A stretch of DNA of 64,000 nt from positions 1 to 64,000 of the forward strand of contig JNVV01000001.1 in NCBI GenBank assembly GCA_000733355.1, given 5' to 3'. Origin of the DNA: Falciphora oryzae. Taxonomy: Eukaryota > Ascomycota > Sordariomycetes > Magnaporthales > Magnaporthaceae. A model generated the notes under the pieces. It was given only the letters and a program-made list of their open reading frames with translations, was not told where the DNA came from and ran no database searches. Numbering within the stretch: position 1 is the first letter of the stretch; each line of letters opens with the position of its first letter. The translations under genes were made by a program, and so were the position numbers. Of the stretch, positions 9,473 to 20,760 are shown in pieces.

Positions 9473-9765
9473 ATGGCCATCTCTCTTGATCAGGAAATCA
9501 AACGCTCACGGAAAAAAGGGAGGACTAGAATAGTATTCACATCTCTTTTCTTATCTGCCTTTTTGAGCAAAATCGTTTTTCTCGTGTTCTTTCTGCCGGC
9601 GGCCATTGAAAGCTCGCAGCCTCGATACTTTTTAACTTTAGTTCCTCTTATGGCCTCTTTCGCTTTTGTCGGGATCTACTCACTGTACTCTCTCATTTCG
9701 TTTTTCAAGGTCCTGGCACGGAAGTTTATTTAAACCCGTTTTGTCTTTTCAATAAAAGCGCCTTT

Positions 9766-9796
<31 letters not shown>
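9473..9796 (+). CDS. Short two-helix membrane ORF with AATAAA and genomic poly(A): possible retrocopy
   Basis: An 86-residue ORF (ATG at 9473, stop at 9731-9733) begins MAISLDQEIKRSRKKGRTR and then has two hydrophobic segments, roughly residues 19-42 and 50-77. I do not recognise the family. The remarkable part is the 3' side: a 36-bp tail contains AATAAA at 9751-9756 and is followed 13 bp later by 27 uninterrupted A's (9770-9796). A signal and poly(A) arranged as in a mature mRNA suggest reverse transcription and insertion of a transcript, or the 3' end of a non-LTR element. No clear target-site duplication was found. Whether the ORF is translated is uncertain. Confidence 0.4.
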
Positions 9797-11105
9797 GATT
9801 TACAGCCCTGCTTTTCGACAATTAACTATAAAACCTTTTTTTTTTTTTTTTAATTTATTTTACCGAAGTGCCGTGCCTCTATTTATATATGTATACCGGG
9901 CGACTTAGAATCCTAATGCAAAGTACCTAAAAGGTTCGTAGAAAAAAGTGGAAGCGAAACGTATTTGTTCTTATGTGCGGCCGGCAGTTTAAAATGTGTT
10001 CGCTTCCTACGTAGTGGAGCTACGCACTGCCACACGGCTTTCCCCAGACACACTGGTGCCTTCGGATATTAGTAGGTGTACCAGGACAATGTGTCCAGTG
10101 GCAGGACTTTGCATGGTCAGGCGTTTAAGGATACATCTAACTGCCTGCAAACTTTGCTCCTTCATTTATGGCGGCGCTTTTAACCTAATGTTTCGTGGGG
10201 TGCGTGGGTGAAGAGGGATCACGAGTGGACATGTGAAGGCTGGGTTACGTGTGCAAATTGGTCTCCGGGGAGGGTACGTAATAGTGTCGTCGAGCAACCT
10301 ACTTGGCCACTGTATTGAGCGCAACTCGTAAGGCGAAGGGATTATACGATATTTCCACCATAGGTTGGAATAAAAGCGATTCAGTTACTACCGTGCCTGG
10401 GCTGTGCTTAGTACTACATGTCCCTCGGAGCCTGGGCCACCATTTTTGGCAGTTCAGCTCACAGCTATGGGGAGGATTGCAATTGCATATGCACGCGTCT
10501 GGCGCCACAGTAATTGACGCCTTCACGGCTGGAAGCGAATGCTCGGATCGCTAGAAGTCCGATTGATAGCCCCGATTGATAGCCCACGCCGCAGGGGACG
10601 GAATCCGATGCCTGCTCGGAAAAGTGGCTGCGCCTCGGCGCGGGAAACATTTGGTGCTGCGGATTGCGGTTTTGTGTGCGGTGCTGCAGGAACCAGCTTG
10701 GCGCAGTCGCCCAGCCTTTTTGGCTTCTGCCTGAACGAGAATAGCCATTGAGTGTCACAAACGACATCGCAGTGATGGCGGCACGTCCATGGACTTACTG
10801 TCGGATAGTCAGCGACTCTGGTATAAGTGAAGGGCGAACTGGCCGACAAATCGACGTTTTGATATCCATCTCCATCCGCAACAGCCTCATCCTCTCCACC
10901 CATCTAACCTTCTCGATACAACACCCAAGCCCAACTCTTCAAACAAACACCCTCCCCCTCGCCCATTCGACCTTCTCGATAGGCATCCGACTCTTCCGAC
11001 AAACGTCCTCCTCCACTCTCGACCCTGAACACAGTTTCCGACACACAACACTGCAAAGCTAACTCACAAAAAGACTGAACCTGACTTACAAACACCACAG
11101 ACACA
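9797..11105. other. Transition from AT-rich island to GC-rich DNA; no gene seen
   Basis: Base composition changes over 9800-10300. The last 200 bp (about 10900-11105) are rich in C, T and A with many CA and TC runs, as in 5' leaders of fungal genes, and belong to the secreted repeat protein that follows. I found no supported ORF. Confidence 0.5.
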
Positions 11106-12605
11106 ATGAAGTACGAGACCTTCGCGGCCGTCCTCATCGCCGCCGCTCTGCCGGCCCTGGCATTCCCGACCGGGTCCTCCATCTCAGAGGGCGGTGCGGG
11201 CTCCGCCGTCGAGCAGCGGGACGAAGGCGCCGCCGGCATCGAGCAACGCGACCCCAGAAAGTCCCAGCGACCCGCCCAGCCCGGCCTGTCTCCGGGGTAT
11301 TCGAACACGGTCGGTGGCCTGCCGCTCATCAGCGGCGCGTTCCAGCCGTTCCCGAAACTCGCCAGCCGGTCCGACGACGACGCCGAGGTCGAGCGGCGCG
11401 AGCCCCACAGGCACAAGGGCAAAGGCCTGCTCCCCACCAAGCCCCCCGGCGGCGGGCCGCTGCCTAGGCCGACGTTTCATATAACAAACCCCATCAAAAA
11501 CGCGTTCAGACCGTTCCCCACCAGAGTCGCCGGCGCCCCGCGAAAGCGGTCCAACGACGACGCCGAGGTCGAGCGGCGCGAGCCCCGTGGGGGCAAAAAC
11601 CAGCCGCCCCCTACCAAGGCCCCCCGCGGCGGGCCGCTGCCTAAGCCGACGTTTCGTATAACAAGCCCCAAAGTCGCCGGCGCCCCGCACAAGCGGTCCG
11701 ACGACGACGCCGAAGTCGAGCGGCGCGAGCCCCGTGGGGCCAAAAACCAGCCGCCCCCTACCAAGGCTCCCCGCGGCGGGCCGCTGCCTAAACCGACGTT
11801 TCGTCCCATCGGCAACGCGTTCAAACCGTTCCCCAAGGTCGCCGGCGCCCCGCAGAAGCGGTCCGACGGCGACGGCGAGGTCGAGCGGCGCGAGCCCCGG
11901 AAGAACAAGGGCAGCCGCCCCCCTGGCGGAGGGCCGGGCAAGCTGGACAAGGTCACCAACGTCCTCAACACGGCCTTCCCCTGGGTCCAGCTGGGCAACG
12001 AGGTGGCCAACCGGCAGCAGCAGCCGCAGAAGCGGTCCGAGCTGGAAGCCAGGTTTGCGAGCGGGGTCATCAACGACGCCCCCCTCTTCATGACACCCAA
12101 GATGAAGGAGGCGTTGAAAAAGCTGCATTTGAGGTCCGACGACGAGATCGAGCGCCGCGAGCCCAGGAAGAACAAGGGTAAAGGCCGGCAGCCGCCCGCC
12201 CGCCCTCCCGCTGGTGGGCCCGGCAAGACCGAGAAGGTCACCAACGTTCTGAACACGGCGCTCCCCTGGGCCGAACTGATCAACCAGCAGCAGCAGCAGA
12301 AGCGGTCCGACGACGAGATCGAGAGGCGCGAGCCCCGGAAGGGCAAGAACCAGCAGCCCGCCGCCCGTCCTCCTCCCGGCGGTCCAGGCAGGGTGGGCAA
12401 GGCCACCAACGTCCTGAACACGGTCTTCCCCTGGGCCCACATGGGCAACGCGATCTACGCCCAGCAGCAGCGGCCCAAGAAGCGGTCCGAGGCCCCCTCG
12501 AACGAGGAGCTCGCCGACATGCTCAATGCCGCGGCGGCTGGGTACCTGGACGAGGCGCAGCAGCAGGTCGTCCGGCGCGCCGTCGTGGCCGCCATGCTGG
12601 CTTAA
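11106..12605 (+). CDS. Secreted multi-repeat precursor with alternating KR/RR processing sites
   Basis: This is an uninterrupted 499-aa protein. Residues 1-19 are a signal peptide (MKYETFAAVLIAAALPALA). The rest is a tandem array in which each unit has the form KR-S(D/N)DDAEVE-RR-EPR followed by a 30-45 residue Pro/Gly/Lys-rich segment. Dibasic KR sites lie at about 147, 196, 251, 309, 399 and 459, and RR sites at about 97, 157, 207, 261, 350 and 407. Segments are of two kinds: an N-terminal type ending PKPTFR...VAGAP and a C-terminal type containing TNVLNTAFPW. There is only a signal-peptide-type start and no other domain, no Cys and almost no Tyr. KR and RR are substrates of the Golgi protease Kex2, so release of several peptides is expected; this is inferred. 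It could also be a cell-wall or effector protein. No UstYa-type oxidase lies nearby, so a dikaritin RiPP is not supported. Confidence 0.85.
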   Translation: MKYETFAAVLIAAALPALAFPTGSSISEGGAGSAVEQRDEGAAGIEQRDPRKSQRPAQPGLSPGYSNTVGGLPLISGAFQPFPKLASRSDDDAEVERREPHRHKGKGLLPTKPPGGGPLPRPTFHITNPIKNAFRPFPTRVAGAPRKRSNDDAEVERREPRGGKNQPPPTKAPRGGPLPKPTFRITSPKVAGAPHKRSDDDAEVERREPRGAKNQPPPTKAPRGGPLPKPTFRPIGNAFKPFPKVAGAPQKRSDGDGEVERREPRKNKGSRPPGGGPGKLDKVTNVLNTAFPWVQLGNEVANRQQQPQKRSELEARFASGVINDAPLFMTPKMKEALKKLHLRSDDEIERREPRKNKGKGRQPPARPPAGGPGKTEKVTNVLNTALPWAELINQQQQQKRSDDEIERREPRKGKNQQPAARPPPGGPGRVGKATNVLNTVFPWAHMGNAIYAQQQRPKKRSEAPSNEELADMLNAAAAGYLDEAQQQVVRRAVVAAMLA

Positions 12606-13250
12606 GCTGGCGATTGAATCGGGTTGTATCTTTTGCCTCCCCCTCCCCTTTCTTCTTTTCGTCTTTTTCCTTTTCCTCCATCCCATGGCATTCCTCGGCC
12701 ATGTATCTCTCTTCTCCCTCACCACCTTTTTTTGTGGTCTCATGGTTGTTCTTCTGGTTGTGTTTGGGATGCTCTGGGGCATGGTTCACGGCGTTCGCAG
12801 CTTTGTTTTCTCTTTTGGGTTGGCTGGCTGCCTTGGCGTTCATTCTGGCGTTTTCGGGCTTGGTTTTAGCATGGCATCTAGCGCAAAGGGATCGGGGCTG
12901 GTTTTCCTTGGACAGCTTGGGTACCTGCCTGGCGGCCTAGTGCCACAACTTGGAAGTTGCATTTATCCTCCATCGCTGAAACCGGCATCTGTGTTCCATT
13001 CTCTCTGTCTCTTTGGTCGTCGTCGGTTGTGTCTGAGATGAGCCGGTTGGCTCGAGCCGTCGCCCAGTTCGGTGCCTCTCTGCGCTGGTGGGAGCCGATG
13101 GTGAATCTCCGACACAAGCATGCGCGTACGACTTTGGCGCAACGAATAGCACCTCCCCCTGCCCCTCCCCGCCCTCCCTCGCTCCTGCCCTCCCTGTGGC
13201 CCAAGTCTTATAACCTACCGCCCACCCTACCGTAGACATCGAACCTCGGA
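12606..13250. other. 3' region of the repeat-protein gene; no gene seen
   Basis: This is pyrimidine-rich sequence (long CT and TTC runs) directly after the stop codon at 12603-12605. Overlapping ORFs here are hydrophobic only because of T-rich codons and show no domain. Confidence 0.5.
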
Positions 13251-13255
13251 CGCCA

Positions 13256-13360
13256 AGTTGGTGTAGCGGTTATGAGGATGGGTCGAGTCGACACCGGGAC
13301 CTTACCTGTACTCCGCTGCAATAGCCGCTTGGGTCCGGGGTTCGAGCCCCGGTAGGGGTT
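13256..13360 (+). ncRNA. tRNA-like sequence with pol III boxes (SINE or tRNA-derived)
   Basis: TGGTGTAGCGG at about 13259 fits the A-box consensus TRGYNNARNNG exactly, and GGTTCGAGCCC at about 13338 fits the B box closely. They are ~80 bp apart. No 7-bp acceptor stem can be formed between the flanks and the T-arm is imperfect, so this is not an intact tRNA. A tRNA-derived SINE head or a tRNA pseudogene is more likely. The body would extend right toward 13480. Confidence 0.4.
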
Positions 13361-13679
13361 GTTCGTCGGATTTTCCGTCGCCGGAGTAAACCTCCCAAGT
13401 GGGAAGTTTCGTAGCCGTCCACCCCCGAGGTTGGGCAGTGAGCTTTTTGCTTTTTGTTTTCTTTCTCCGTTTGCATTTTTTAGCTGTTTCTTTTTTATGG
13501 CTACACCTCCACGTGATGATTCGACCAAGATATTTCTCCATTGATGATAAAAGGTTTGATGGGATAGAATAGTGGTACATAGGTACCTACCGAAGTAGAC
13601 CAATCACATGAAAAATATTATAAGACAGCCCTCGTATATCCACTCTCCCTCGGCGGATTTCTGACCCGGATAGTGCTTG

Positions 13680-14983
13680 TTACAGCTTTCCTGCCCATAA
13701 GCCGCCGTTAGCCTTCTTCTTCTGCGCCTCCCGCTCTCGCTCCTGATCCCTAAGCTCCTGCATGCTCCGCAGCAGCGCGTAGACGCTCTGGAGCCGGGGC
13801 ATCTCGACACCCTTCGCGCGCGCGATGCGGACAGGGTTGCCAACAATGACCTCGAGCTCGAGCGGCCGGCCGGCCTCCCAGTCGAGCAGCATGCTGGGCT
13901 TGGAGCCCTTGTTGCGCTCGTTGCTCCTCAGGATCTTCTCGGGCGTGGCGAGCTCGGGCGGGAACGGCCGGCCGAGGACGGCGGGGGCGGCGGCGAAGAT
14001 CTCGTCCATGACGCCGCGCAGGTGGTGGCGCAGCTCCGGGTCGAGGGCGCTGTCGGCGTTGCCGCGCCCGCCACTCAGGACGGCCGAGGGGTTGAAGGCG
14101 GCGTTGATGACGAGCTTGTGCCAGCGCACGACCTGCAGCCCCGTCTCGTCGCCCGCGAAGGACTCGACGTCCCGGATCCGGCCCAGGCGCGTCCACCAGT
14201 CGGCCAGCTCGCGCACGCAGGCGGAGCCGCGCGACTCGAGCGACTCGGCGTCGAGCTTGGCGGCCGCCGCGAGCTCCCCGCTGCCGGAGGAGGAGGAGGA
14301 TGAGGCAGCCGAGTTGATGTAGGGGCCCAGGTAGAGCCTCGTCCAGCGGTGCTGGCGCACAGTGCCCGGGTCTACTAGGGCGGCACTAACGACAGTGACG
14401 GCACTGATGATGGGGTTGGACGGGAAGTGAACACGATATGGGTCCTCGACCCCGACGCCATTCTGGATCAGCACGATGCAGGTTTTACCCTTCGTCACAA
14501 GCGGCGCAATGGTGGCAGCGTCGTCGACGCGGTCCGGGAGCGCCTTGGTAGTCACGATCACGTAGTCCCAGCCCTCAGCAGGCAGCTGTGACGCCGTGGA
14601 TGCTGCAGGCGACGACGACTTGGGCGAGGCGGCCGTGACGGAGGGATAGACGGCGGCAGGCACAAAGGTGTAGTCCCCAAAGGAGTGGGTGAGCATCTTC
14701 ACCCCTGAACGGGCCAGGACGGCATAATTGGACCGTGCGGTGAGCGAGACATTGATGTTGTGGTCCGGCTTAGGGGATGCGGTGGTGATGGTGAGCTACT
14801 ATCGGTAGAATCCGGGATCCCACAGGGAAAAGGGGATACATACGTGGTGCAACCTCGAGGCGTAGAAGCAGCCCACCGCTCCAGCTCCTACGAAGACGAT
14901 GTTTACCGGCCTGGGGCGGAGTCAGCCAATAGTTGTGGCACATATCTCAGTAGTCCGGAACATTACCTGGACGGGTCCGACAT
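13680..14983 (-). CDS. 2-dehydropantoate 2-reductase family protein (three exons)
   Basis: The exons are 14983-14967, 14910-14844 and 14768-13680; introns of 56 and 75 bp have GT..AG ends (GTAATG and GTATGT donors). The 390-aa product starts MSDPSRPVNIVFVGAGAVGC, giving the NADP-binding Rossmann loop GAGAVG at residues 14-19. Further on it has DYVIVTTKALP and LIQNGVGVED (N-terminal ApbA domain), then WHKLVINAAFNPSAVLSGG and a helical C-terminal domain (ApbA_C). The family reduces ketopantoate to pantoate with NADPH for pantothenate and CoA synthesis, though fungi have several paralogues and many have unproven substrates. A Ser/Ala-rich insert near residues 203-218 is unusual. The stop lies about 1.07 kb from that of the convergent secreted-repeat gene. 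Confidence 0.85.
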
Positions 14984-17900
14984 TATGCTGTCAAATGGCT
15001 GATAGCAGCAGAATCTCGGACGTAGGCGGTTTCCCCTTCTTTTGCTCGTCGGCCAGTAGCACGGCGCGGACCGGAGTCGGGCGAACTGGGCACGTGTTGT
15101 TGTCGGGGACTTTTCGGGCTCTCTAGTCGGTGCTGAAGGCGGCTCGGCCGAGTCTGCCTGCCCTGCAAGCAACCCTCCACACGGCGTATCCGGACGCGTC
15201 GTTAAGGGGGTTTGGTGTGGGTGGCCTGACGTGTCCACGCCCTGTATCGGCTCAACTACGTAGGCGTGCTCTTTGGCTGACGCTGTTCGATGCTGATTGG
15301 GTCTGGTGGGCGCAATGGTGATGGGAATGACTGAGATTGATGGACCTCGGCTCAATGGGAATCAAATGTTCTGCACGCGACAGCACGGCACGGTGCCAAG
15401 AGGGCAGTTCGCGGTCGGTTAGGGACCCACTCAGCCCAAACAGGGAGTGGTGCGCTGTGGGGTCGAGCTGCTGTCACCCATGGATGCATTCGACTGCACC
15501 CCTTTCCAACCTTGCAGCACTAATATTCACCAGAAATGATCGGTTGACGACATAGGTGCGTAACATTGCTTTGTTCCCCGGCTGGGACCTTCATCTCCAG
15601 CCACTATGTCGCCGATACCGTTGGCGAGGATTCATCCCCGAGGAGATATGTGTGTCTTCGTTCAGCCACGGCTCGTCCGAGCAGCATGACTACCCATCCA
15701 TACTAGACAAGAACACTAGGTAGGCAACAGATGTCTTTGTGCCCCAAGTAGCTCGGTACCTAACCAAGACCCAAACAACATGCACATAGGGCGGGATATG
15801 GATGGTGGCGACAGTCGTCAACACCTCTGCCAAACAAGAGCCGAATCTGGGCCCCGAAGTCCACAGGCGCTCCAATGGGGATGGGAAAGACTTGTTGGTA
15901 GGTGTGGCATACTAAGGACCGCCGTGTTTTCTTGTAAGGGAGGGTATAAGTCGAAATAAATACTCACCGGGTCAGAAAGTGGTGATCAGTAAGGTGGTGA
16001 GGGGTCATTGACGATGATATGGTTGTTGTCCGGCATCCATCTTATCACCGACTTCCATCATAACGGGTCACACGATGAGAAGTCATCAAGCCAAAATGAC
16101 AGAAAGAATTACCAGCAGGAATAAGAGACGGGCGGACTGGGAAGCACGTGCTCATTCCCCGCATCGTGATATGTCCGCTACTCCTCCTGCTGCATTCCTC
16201 TTGACGCCACCAGGAGACAAGCTGGTTGCGGGACATATTTCGAATAGCCAGCCCCTTCCCCTCCCCAGCATGCATGTGGCTGCGTTGGAGCCGACATCCC
16301 ATAAACATCCATTGGCCGTGCCCTGACCGGCACTCAGTAGGGGTTCGGCTCGTGGCGGCAGGGTGTGTCCTTTGTTAGTCACATGGGTCACTTGGGCCGC
16401 AAGTCTCGACGCCGCCAGGATCAATGGCTTGGGCTAGATGGTTCGAAAACCCTCGATCTGTGCCTGCAGGTCACCCATCTGGTAATCTTCCTCCCACCCA
16501 CACAAATAACCACACGCCCACCATCCCATTATCAGATCACTACCTCCGTCTCGTTTCCGGGCCACCACTCACCGCTGCGCCGCCTGGGGGCATAGCGCTC
16601 GCAAATGAGGTGGGAGGATGATCATGCGAGTGGTGCCATCTCCGGGAAGACAGTCACCACTATCTTTTAGGGCTAGTGAATGCTTTCCGGCCGTCTACGC
16701 ACGCATTGCTCATGCAAAGCATCCTCTATCAGCCCCAGGTGTGGGGGTGACCCGGCATCTCAAGCCGCTAAAACAGCCTCTCTCGGTGGCGGAAGGCGCA
16801 TTATCGAGAAGGAAGAGCTGAAGTCAGGAAAAAGCAACCTCGCAGCCCTGGCGTCCTATCTTCCGCGCCCACCACGCCGGCGTGCTGCCACCATGCTAAG
16901 CGGCTTGCGGCAGGGATGCCCACCCCGGTGGCCGGAGAAGGGCAAGACACAGTAGGGAGCCCGATGCACCCCCTAGGGACGAGTGGCATCAGCACCGAGC
17001 CAGCGCGCCAAAGTCCACGACGGGACATACGTGGGGCATGCATCGTGGCTTCCACAGACCCCCCAAGCATCAAGCACGCCCGCATCAAGCTCCTCACAAG
17101 CGAGATTGAGGCGTTTCGCTTCTGGAAACAAGGGCATGGCGATAGCCTCTGCTGCTCGTCGAGGAGAAGCTATTGGCCAGGCAGGCAAGCCACTCAAGCC
17201 ACCGCCCGCGTCCCCAGCGCCAGCCCACAGGCGTGGGACGCCGGATACCGGTATTTGTCGGATGCGGGGGAGAAAAAAGAGGGGAAATATCCCCCACGGC
17301 TGCGTGCGCCGTGCCGCTGATTACCGCCGCGCGGCGGGAAATAATGCTCACCATCTCTGAGGCGGAACCAGTGGCGTATCTGAATATTAAACGAGAGAAG
17401 CAGGGGGCAAAGAAAAGCAAAGAAAGGACATGCAAATATGTTTTAGTCACCCGCGACCGCCCCGCTGCCCCCAAACAAATCCAGACCCAAAGCCTCGGCC
17501 GAGCTTGCAGAGAGCACGTCACACCTGACCCCAGACTCGATCCGGGGGACATTAGCGAGGGTCCCCCATTACGGGGATGCTTCTGTCTCGTGGGGGTGTG
17601 CTCTGTGGACGGTGGATCGCGAACCCTTTTGATAGCGTGGTGGTCGGTATATGTCCACGGCGATATGCTGGAACATTGGTCGCCGTGGGCTGGGGCCCCC
17701 AAGCTCAAGCGCGGGATGGGAGTGCGGCGGCGGGCAGGCAGCTCTAGCTCGTAGAGACGCTGCCGCGCGTCACCGACGCCGAACGCGCAATGCTGCTAGT
17801 GCGGCTGGGCGGGATGCATCCCCCCGCAAGGCCGCGGTTATGGGCTGTTTGCCCAGAAGATAATGCCCAAAAAGACCTTAGTGGAATTGATTCCGCGCTC

Positions 17901-20729
17901 GCAAGACTCACGCGGGGAGTAGGACGTGGGAATAAAGAAGCAAGAAAACCGTAACCTTGCCGGTGTCGAATGGGCGGCGTGGGATGACCCCCGCCACCGT
18001 CGAGTGATGATCCCTGACCCCGAACTAGGCACAGCAGCACGTCTTGGCTAGCGGGTGGACCGACGATGAGATGCTGCCAGTAATGACCGTTGCTCGATTC
18101 TACCATATCTCGAGAACAGACATTGATATCCCGATAAATAGTTTCTGGTAAAGAAAACAGCAAACAGAATATCTTGTCCACTTTCGGGCAACTTGGCCTG
18201 CAAAGCCCGATGTGATAGTCCCCAGCCATCGGCCGCTCTGGGTTGCCTTCCCCTTTCGGTGGCTTGCATGTGAAGGAAAATTCTGCAAACCCAAAAGACA
18301 CAGGTCGTAGCGCCGACCTCGCAGCATCTTCACCGACAAACCGGGATTCTTTTTGGGTTTGGTGCGCAGGGACAGTAGTACTTTTGGTACCTGTTGAAAG
18401 TAGGTCTGGCTGCGGCTGAAAAGCCCTAGGCCGGCTAAAGCAGATGGACCAGGAGATCGGGTCTTCTGGAAGGCTTGGCGGAAGCCATAGACCTTGGCGG
18501 AGGGTAAGACAACATGAGGTNNNNNNNNNNNNNNNNNNNNNNNNNNNNNNNNNNNNNNNNNNNNNNNNNNNNNNNNNNNNNNNNNNNNNNNNNNNNNNNN
18601 NNNNNNNNNNNNNNNNNNNNNNNNCCAGCAAATCAGAGATCTCCAAGTCCACTGCCATCAGCCATCAGCGGACATCAAGCAAGCAGCCACCCGCCACGCA
18701 GTGACCCAGTGCAAAGTGCCGTTAGTGCTCACGATGAAGATGGACGGGCCGAGCCAATGACGCCCTTGGCGGTTACATTTCGAAAGGCAAGTATGTATTG
18801 AGCGGGTGCCAATATATCAGCAAAGGTTGCGTTGGGCAAAGAACTTCGCCACTCCGCTCCAGGGAGCCAGCAAAGCATTTGGCAGGGATATTTGTACATC
18901 CGGCGTAGATATACGATTAGGTATACAGAATAAGCCTGGATCAGCCATCAAAGTGAACGACAGGGAGCCTGACAGCACTTGGGAGACTTGCGTGGCAGAA
19001 GGGCCGCAGTGGCAGGCCCAATACCCGATCCAGGAGAGCAATGCTACTGCCCTTGCCACTAAACTGTATGCTGACCGGCGGTTCGTCGGCATTTTGCCGG
19101 CCGCCTGGGCGAAGAAGAGACTGCCTGCCGTGACCTGCAAGCCAGATGACAAAAATATTCGCAGGGACAAAATGCGGCGGATGACGTCCCGGTCTGTAGA
19201 CGGAGGACCTGGCTAAGAAACAGGTAACAACTTCTTTCGGCCAGCCATCAGCCGTCGTTGTTAGATCAAGGCAACGCGCTTAGGCTTGGCTGTGCAGCTT
19301 CGATGTGTCAGTAGAGAGTAACAGGAACCCCGTGCAAGCCTTGGCACGAGTGGCGGTAAAATTGGAACGAGGTCGCACGCTCAAGCCAGCTTTTGCGACG
19401 GGCTTGGTATCCGAGTGTGGCCGGTGTCGATGGAATCTAGACTTGAGAGGAGGGTGTGACCGTCATCTCGAATTGGCCGAGCCAAGTGGTACTGCCGGGT
19501 CTTTCCGGGACCTTGGGGCTGTTCTGGGGGACGGGAGAAAAGAAAAGCGGCATGCCGGGTTGGTTGGGCGAGCCAAGAGAAAGCCAGGGACACCGGGCAT
19601 TGGTCCCCGAGTCGGTATTGCTTCTGTGTTCTGACAGCTGCAGGGCTTACTTCGGTAGGGATCGACTTCAGGCTCAATGGGGTGCGTGCAGGGCGAGGCA
19701 TGCCACCGTCCCTGCGGCGGGAGATGTATCAGCCTACCCGCCAGTGCCGCACTACAGCCTGTGCTGCCCCGAAGCCACTCGATTGTATACTCTCTGAGCC
19801 CTGCCGAATCGGCACGAGTCTGCCACGGCCTGGGGGAGGGGTGTGTGAGTACTTGTCCGCCGTCGCAGGCGACCCGGGCACAATGGGGGGTGTGCTGGGT
19901 CTGGAGGGGGACGCCGGCCGCAATTGGAGCGCCTGGAGGAGGAGCAGCAGGCGGACAACGCACAGTACCGACTCTCTGGAGAAGGACTTGCAGAAGTTTA
20001 TTACTACCTCCTCTACGCTCGCTATTGCAGCGCAAGCAGGGTATATATTAGCAGCTGCAGGGATCGATGGCAACCGGCGCGGGGAGCTGGTAGCGGCAGG
20101 CAAGGCGTGTCGAGCCCGGGCTCGCATTTTCGGCTGCCCGCGGCTATGATGGCGGCTAAGGTCCGGCGCAGTAAGGAAAGGAGATGTGCTGTCCAGCAAG
20201 ACCAGGCCGCATCACGAACCCGTCCGCTTGGGCGGGTGATCACCATTGGCGATATTGACGAATTTGGGGGCATCTGGGAATTTTGGATACGCCCAGTAGG
20301 AGTGGGATGAATGCGATGGAGCTTCGCGGCGGATTTGCCGATGTGCACGTCAGGGTCAGTAAAGTAGATGGGCACTTGGCCCGCCGTAGGCAATGATGGG
20401 ATATTGAAACAATCACACAGTCATCAGCCGAACCTGCCGCCGTCTCGCCGTCTATGGGGTGAGAAAAAAGAGACGCACAAACGGCCGCCCGGGTTTGGCG
20501 GGCGGTCCGTTTCCATCGCAAGCCAATAACGGCAGACAGACGGGCGACCGTGAGGAGGCTGGGCGGTTTGATCCGCCCGAGCTGGCGCGGGGCAACGGAT
20601 CGGATTGGGGGATGAGGATTGCGAATGTTCGGGCCCCGTCTCGCCAGGTCACACCCGGAGGAGCTGCCTGCGTCGCACCACCCCGGCAGGTGTCGAGGGG
20701 CTGAGGGTGTCGGGTGATGGAAGGGAAAC

Positions 20730-20760
<31 letters not shown>

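Noticed and set aside
9253..9489. ORF upstream of the poly(A)-tailed unit
   Set aside because: Overlaps the chosen ORF in another frame and has no features.
11106..12605. Dikaritin/ustiloxin-type RiPP precursor or alpha-pheromone gene
   Set aside because: The cores lack the Tyr-containing motif and no UstYa-like oxidase is nearby; there is no WCxxxGQxCW-type pheromone repeat.
11184..12782. 532-codon minus-strand ORF opposite the secreted repeat protein
   Set aside because: Mirror of a GC-rich repetitive gene; Gly/Leu/Arg-rich, with no domain. The plus strand has a signal peptide and ordered repeats.
13750..14322. Several ORFs on both strands inside the reductase gene
   Set aside because: Shadows of a GC-rich coding frame that carries clear ApbA motifs.
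18521..18624. ORFs crossing the N run at 18521
   Set aside because: They are open only because N codons are read as X.
20730..20755. 26-A run as a retroposon tail
   Set aside because: No ORF, no AATAAA and no target duplication; like the other runs (22324, 25265, 30500, 27602) it looks like a simple homopolymer.
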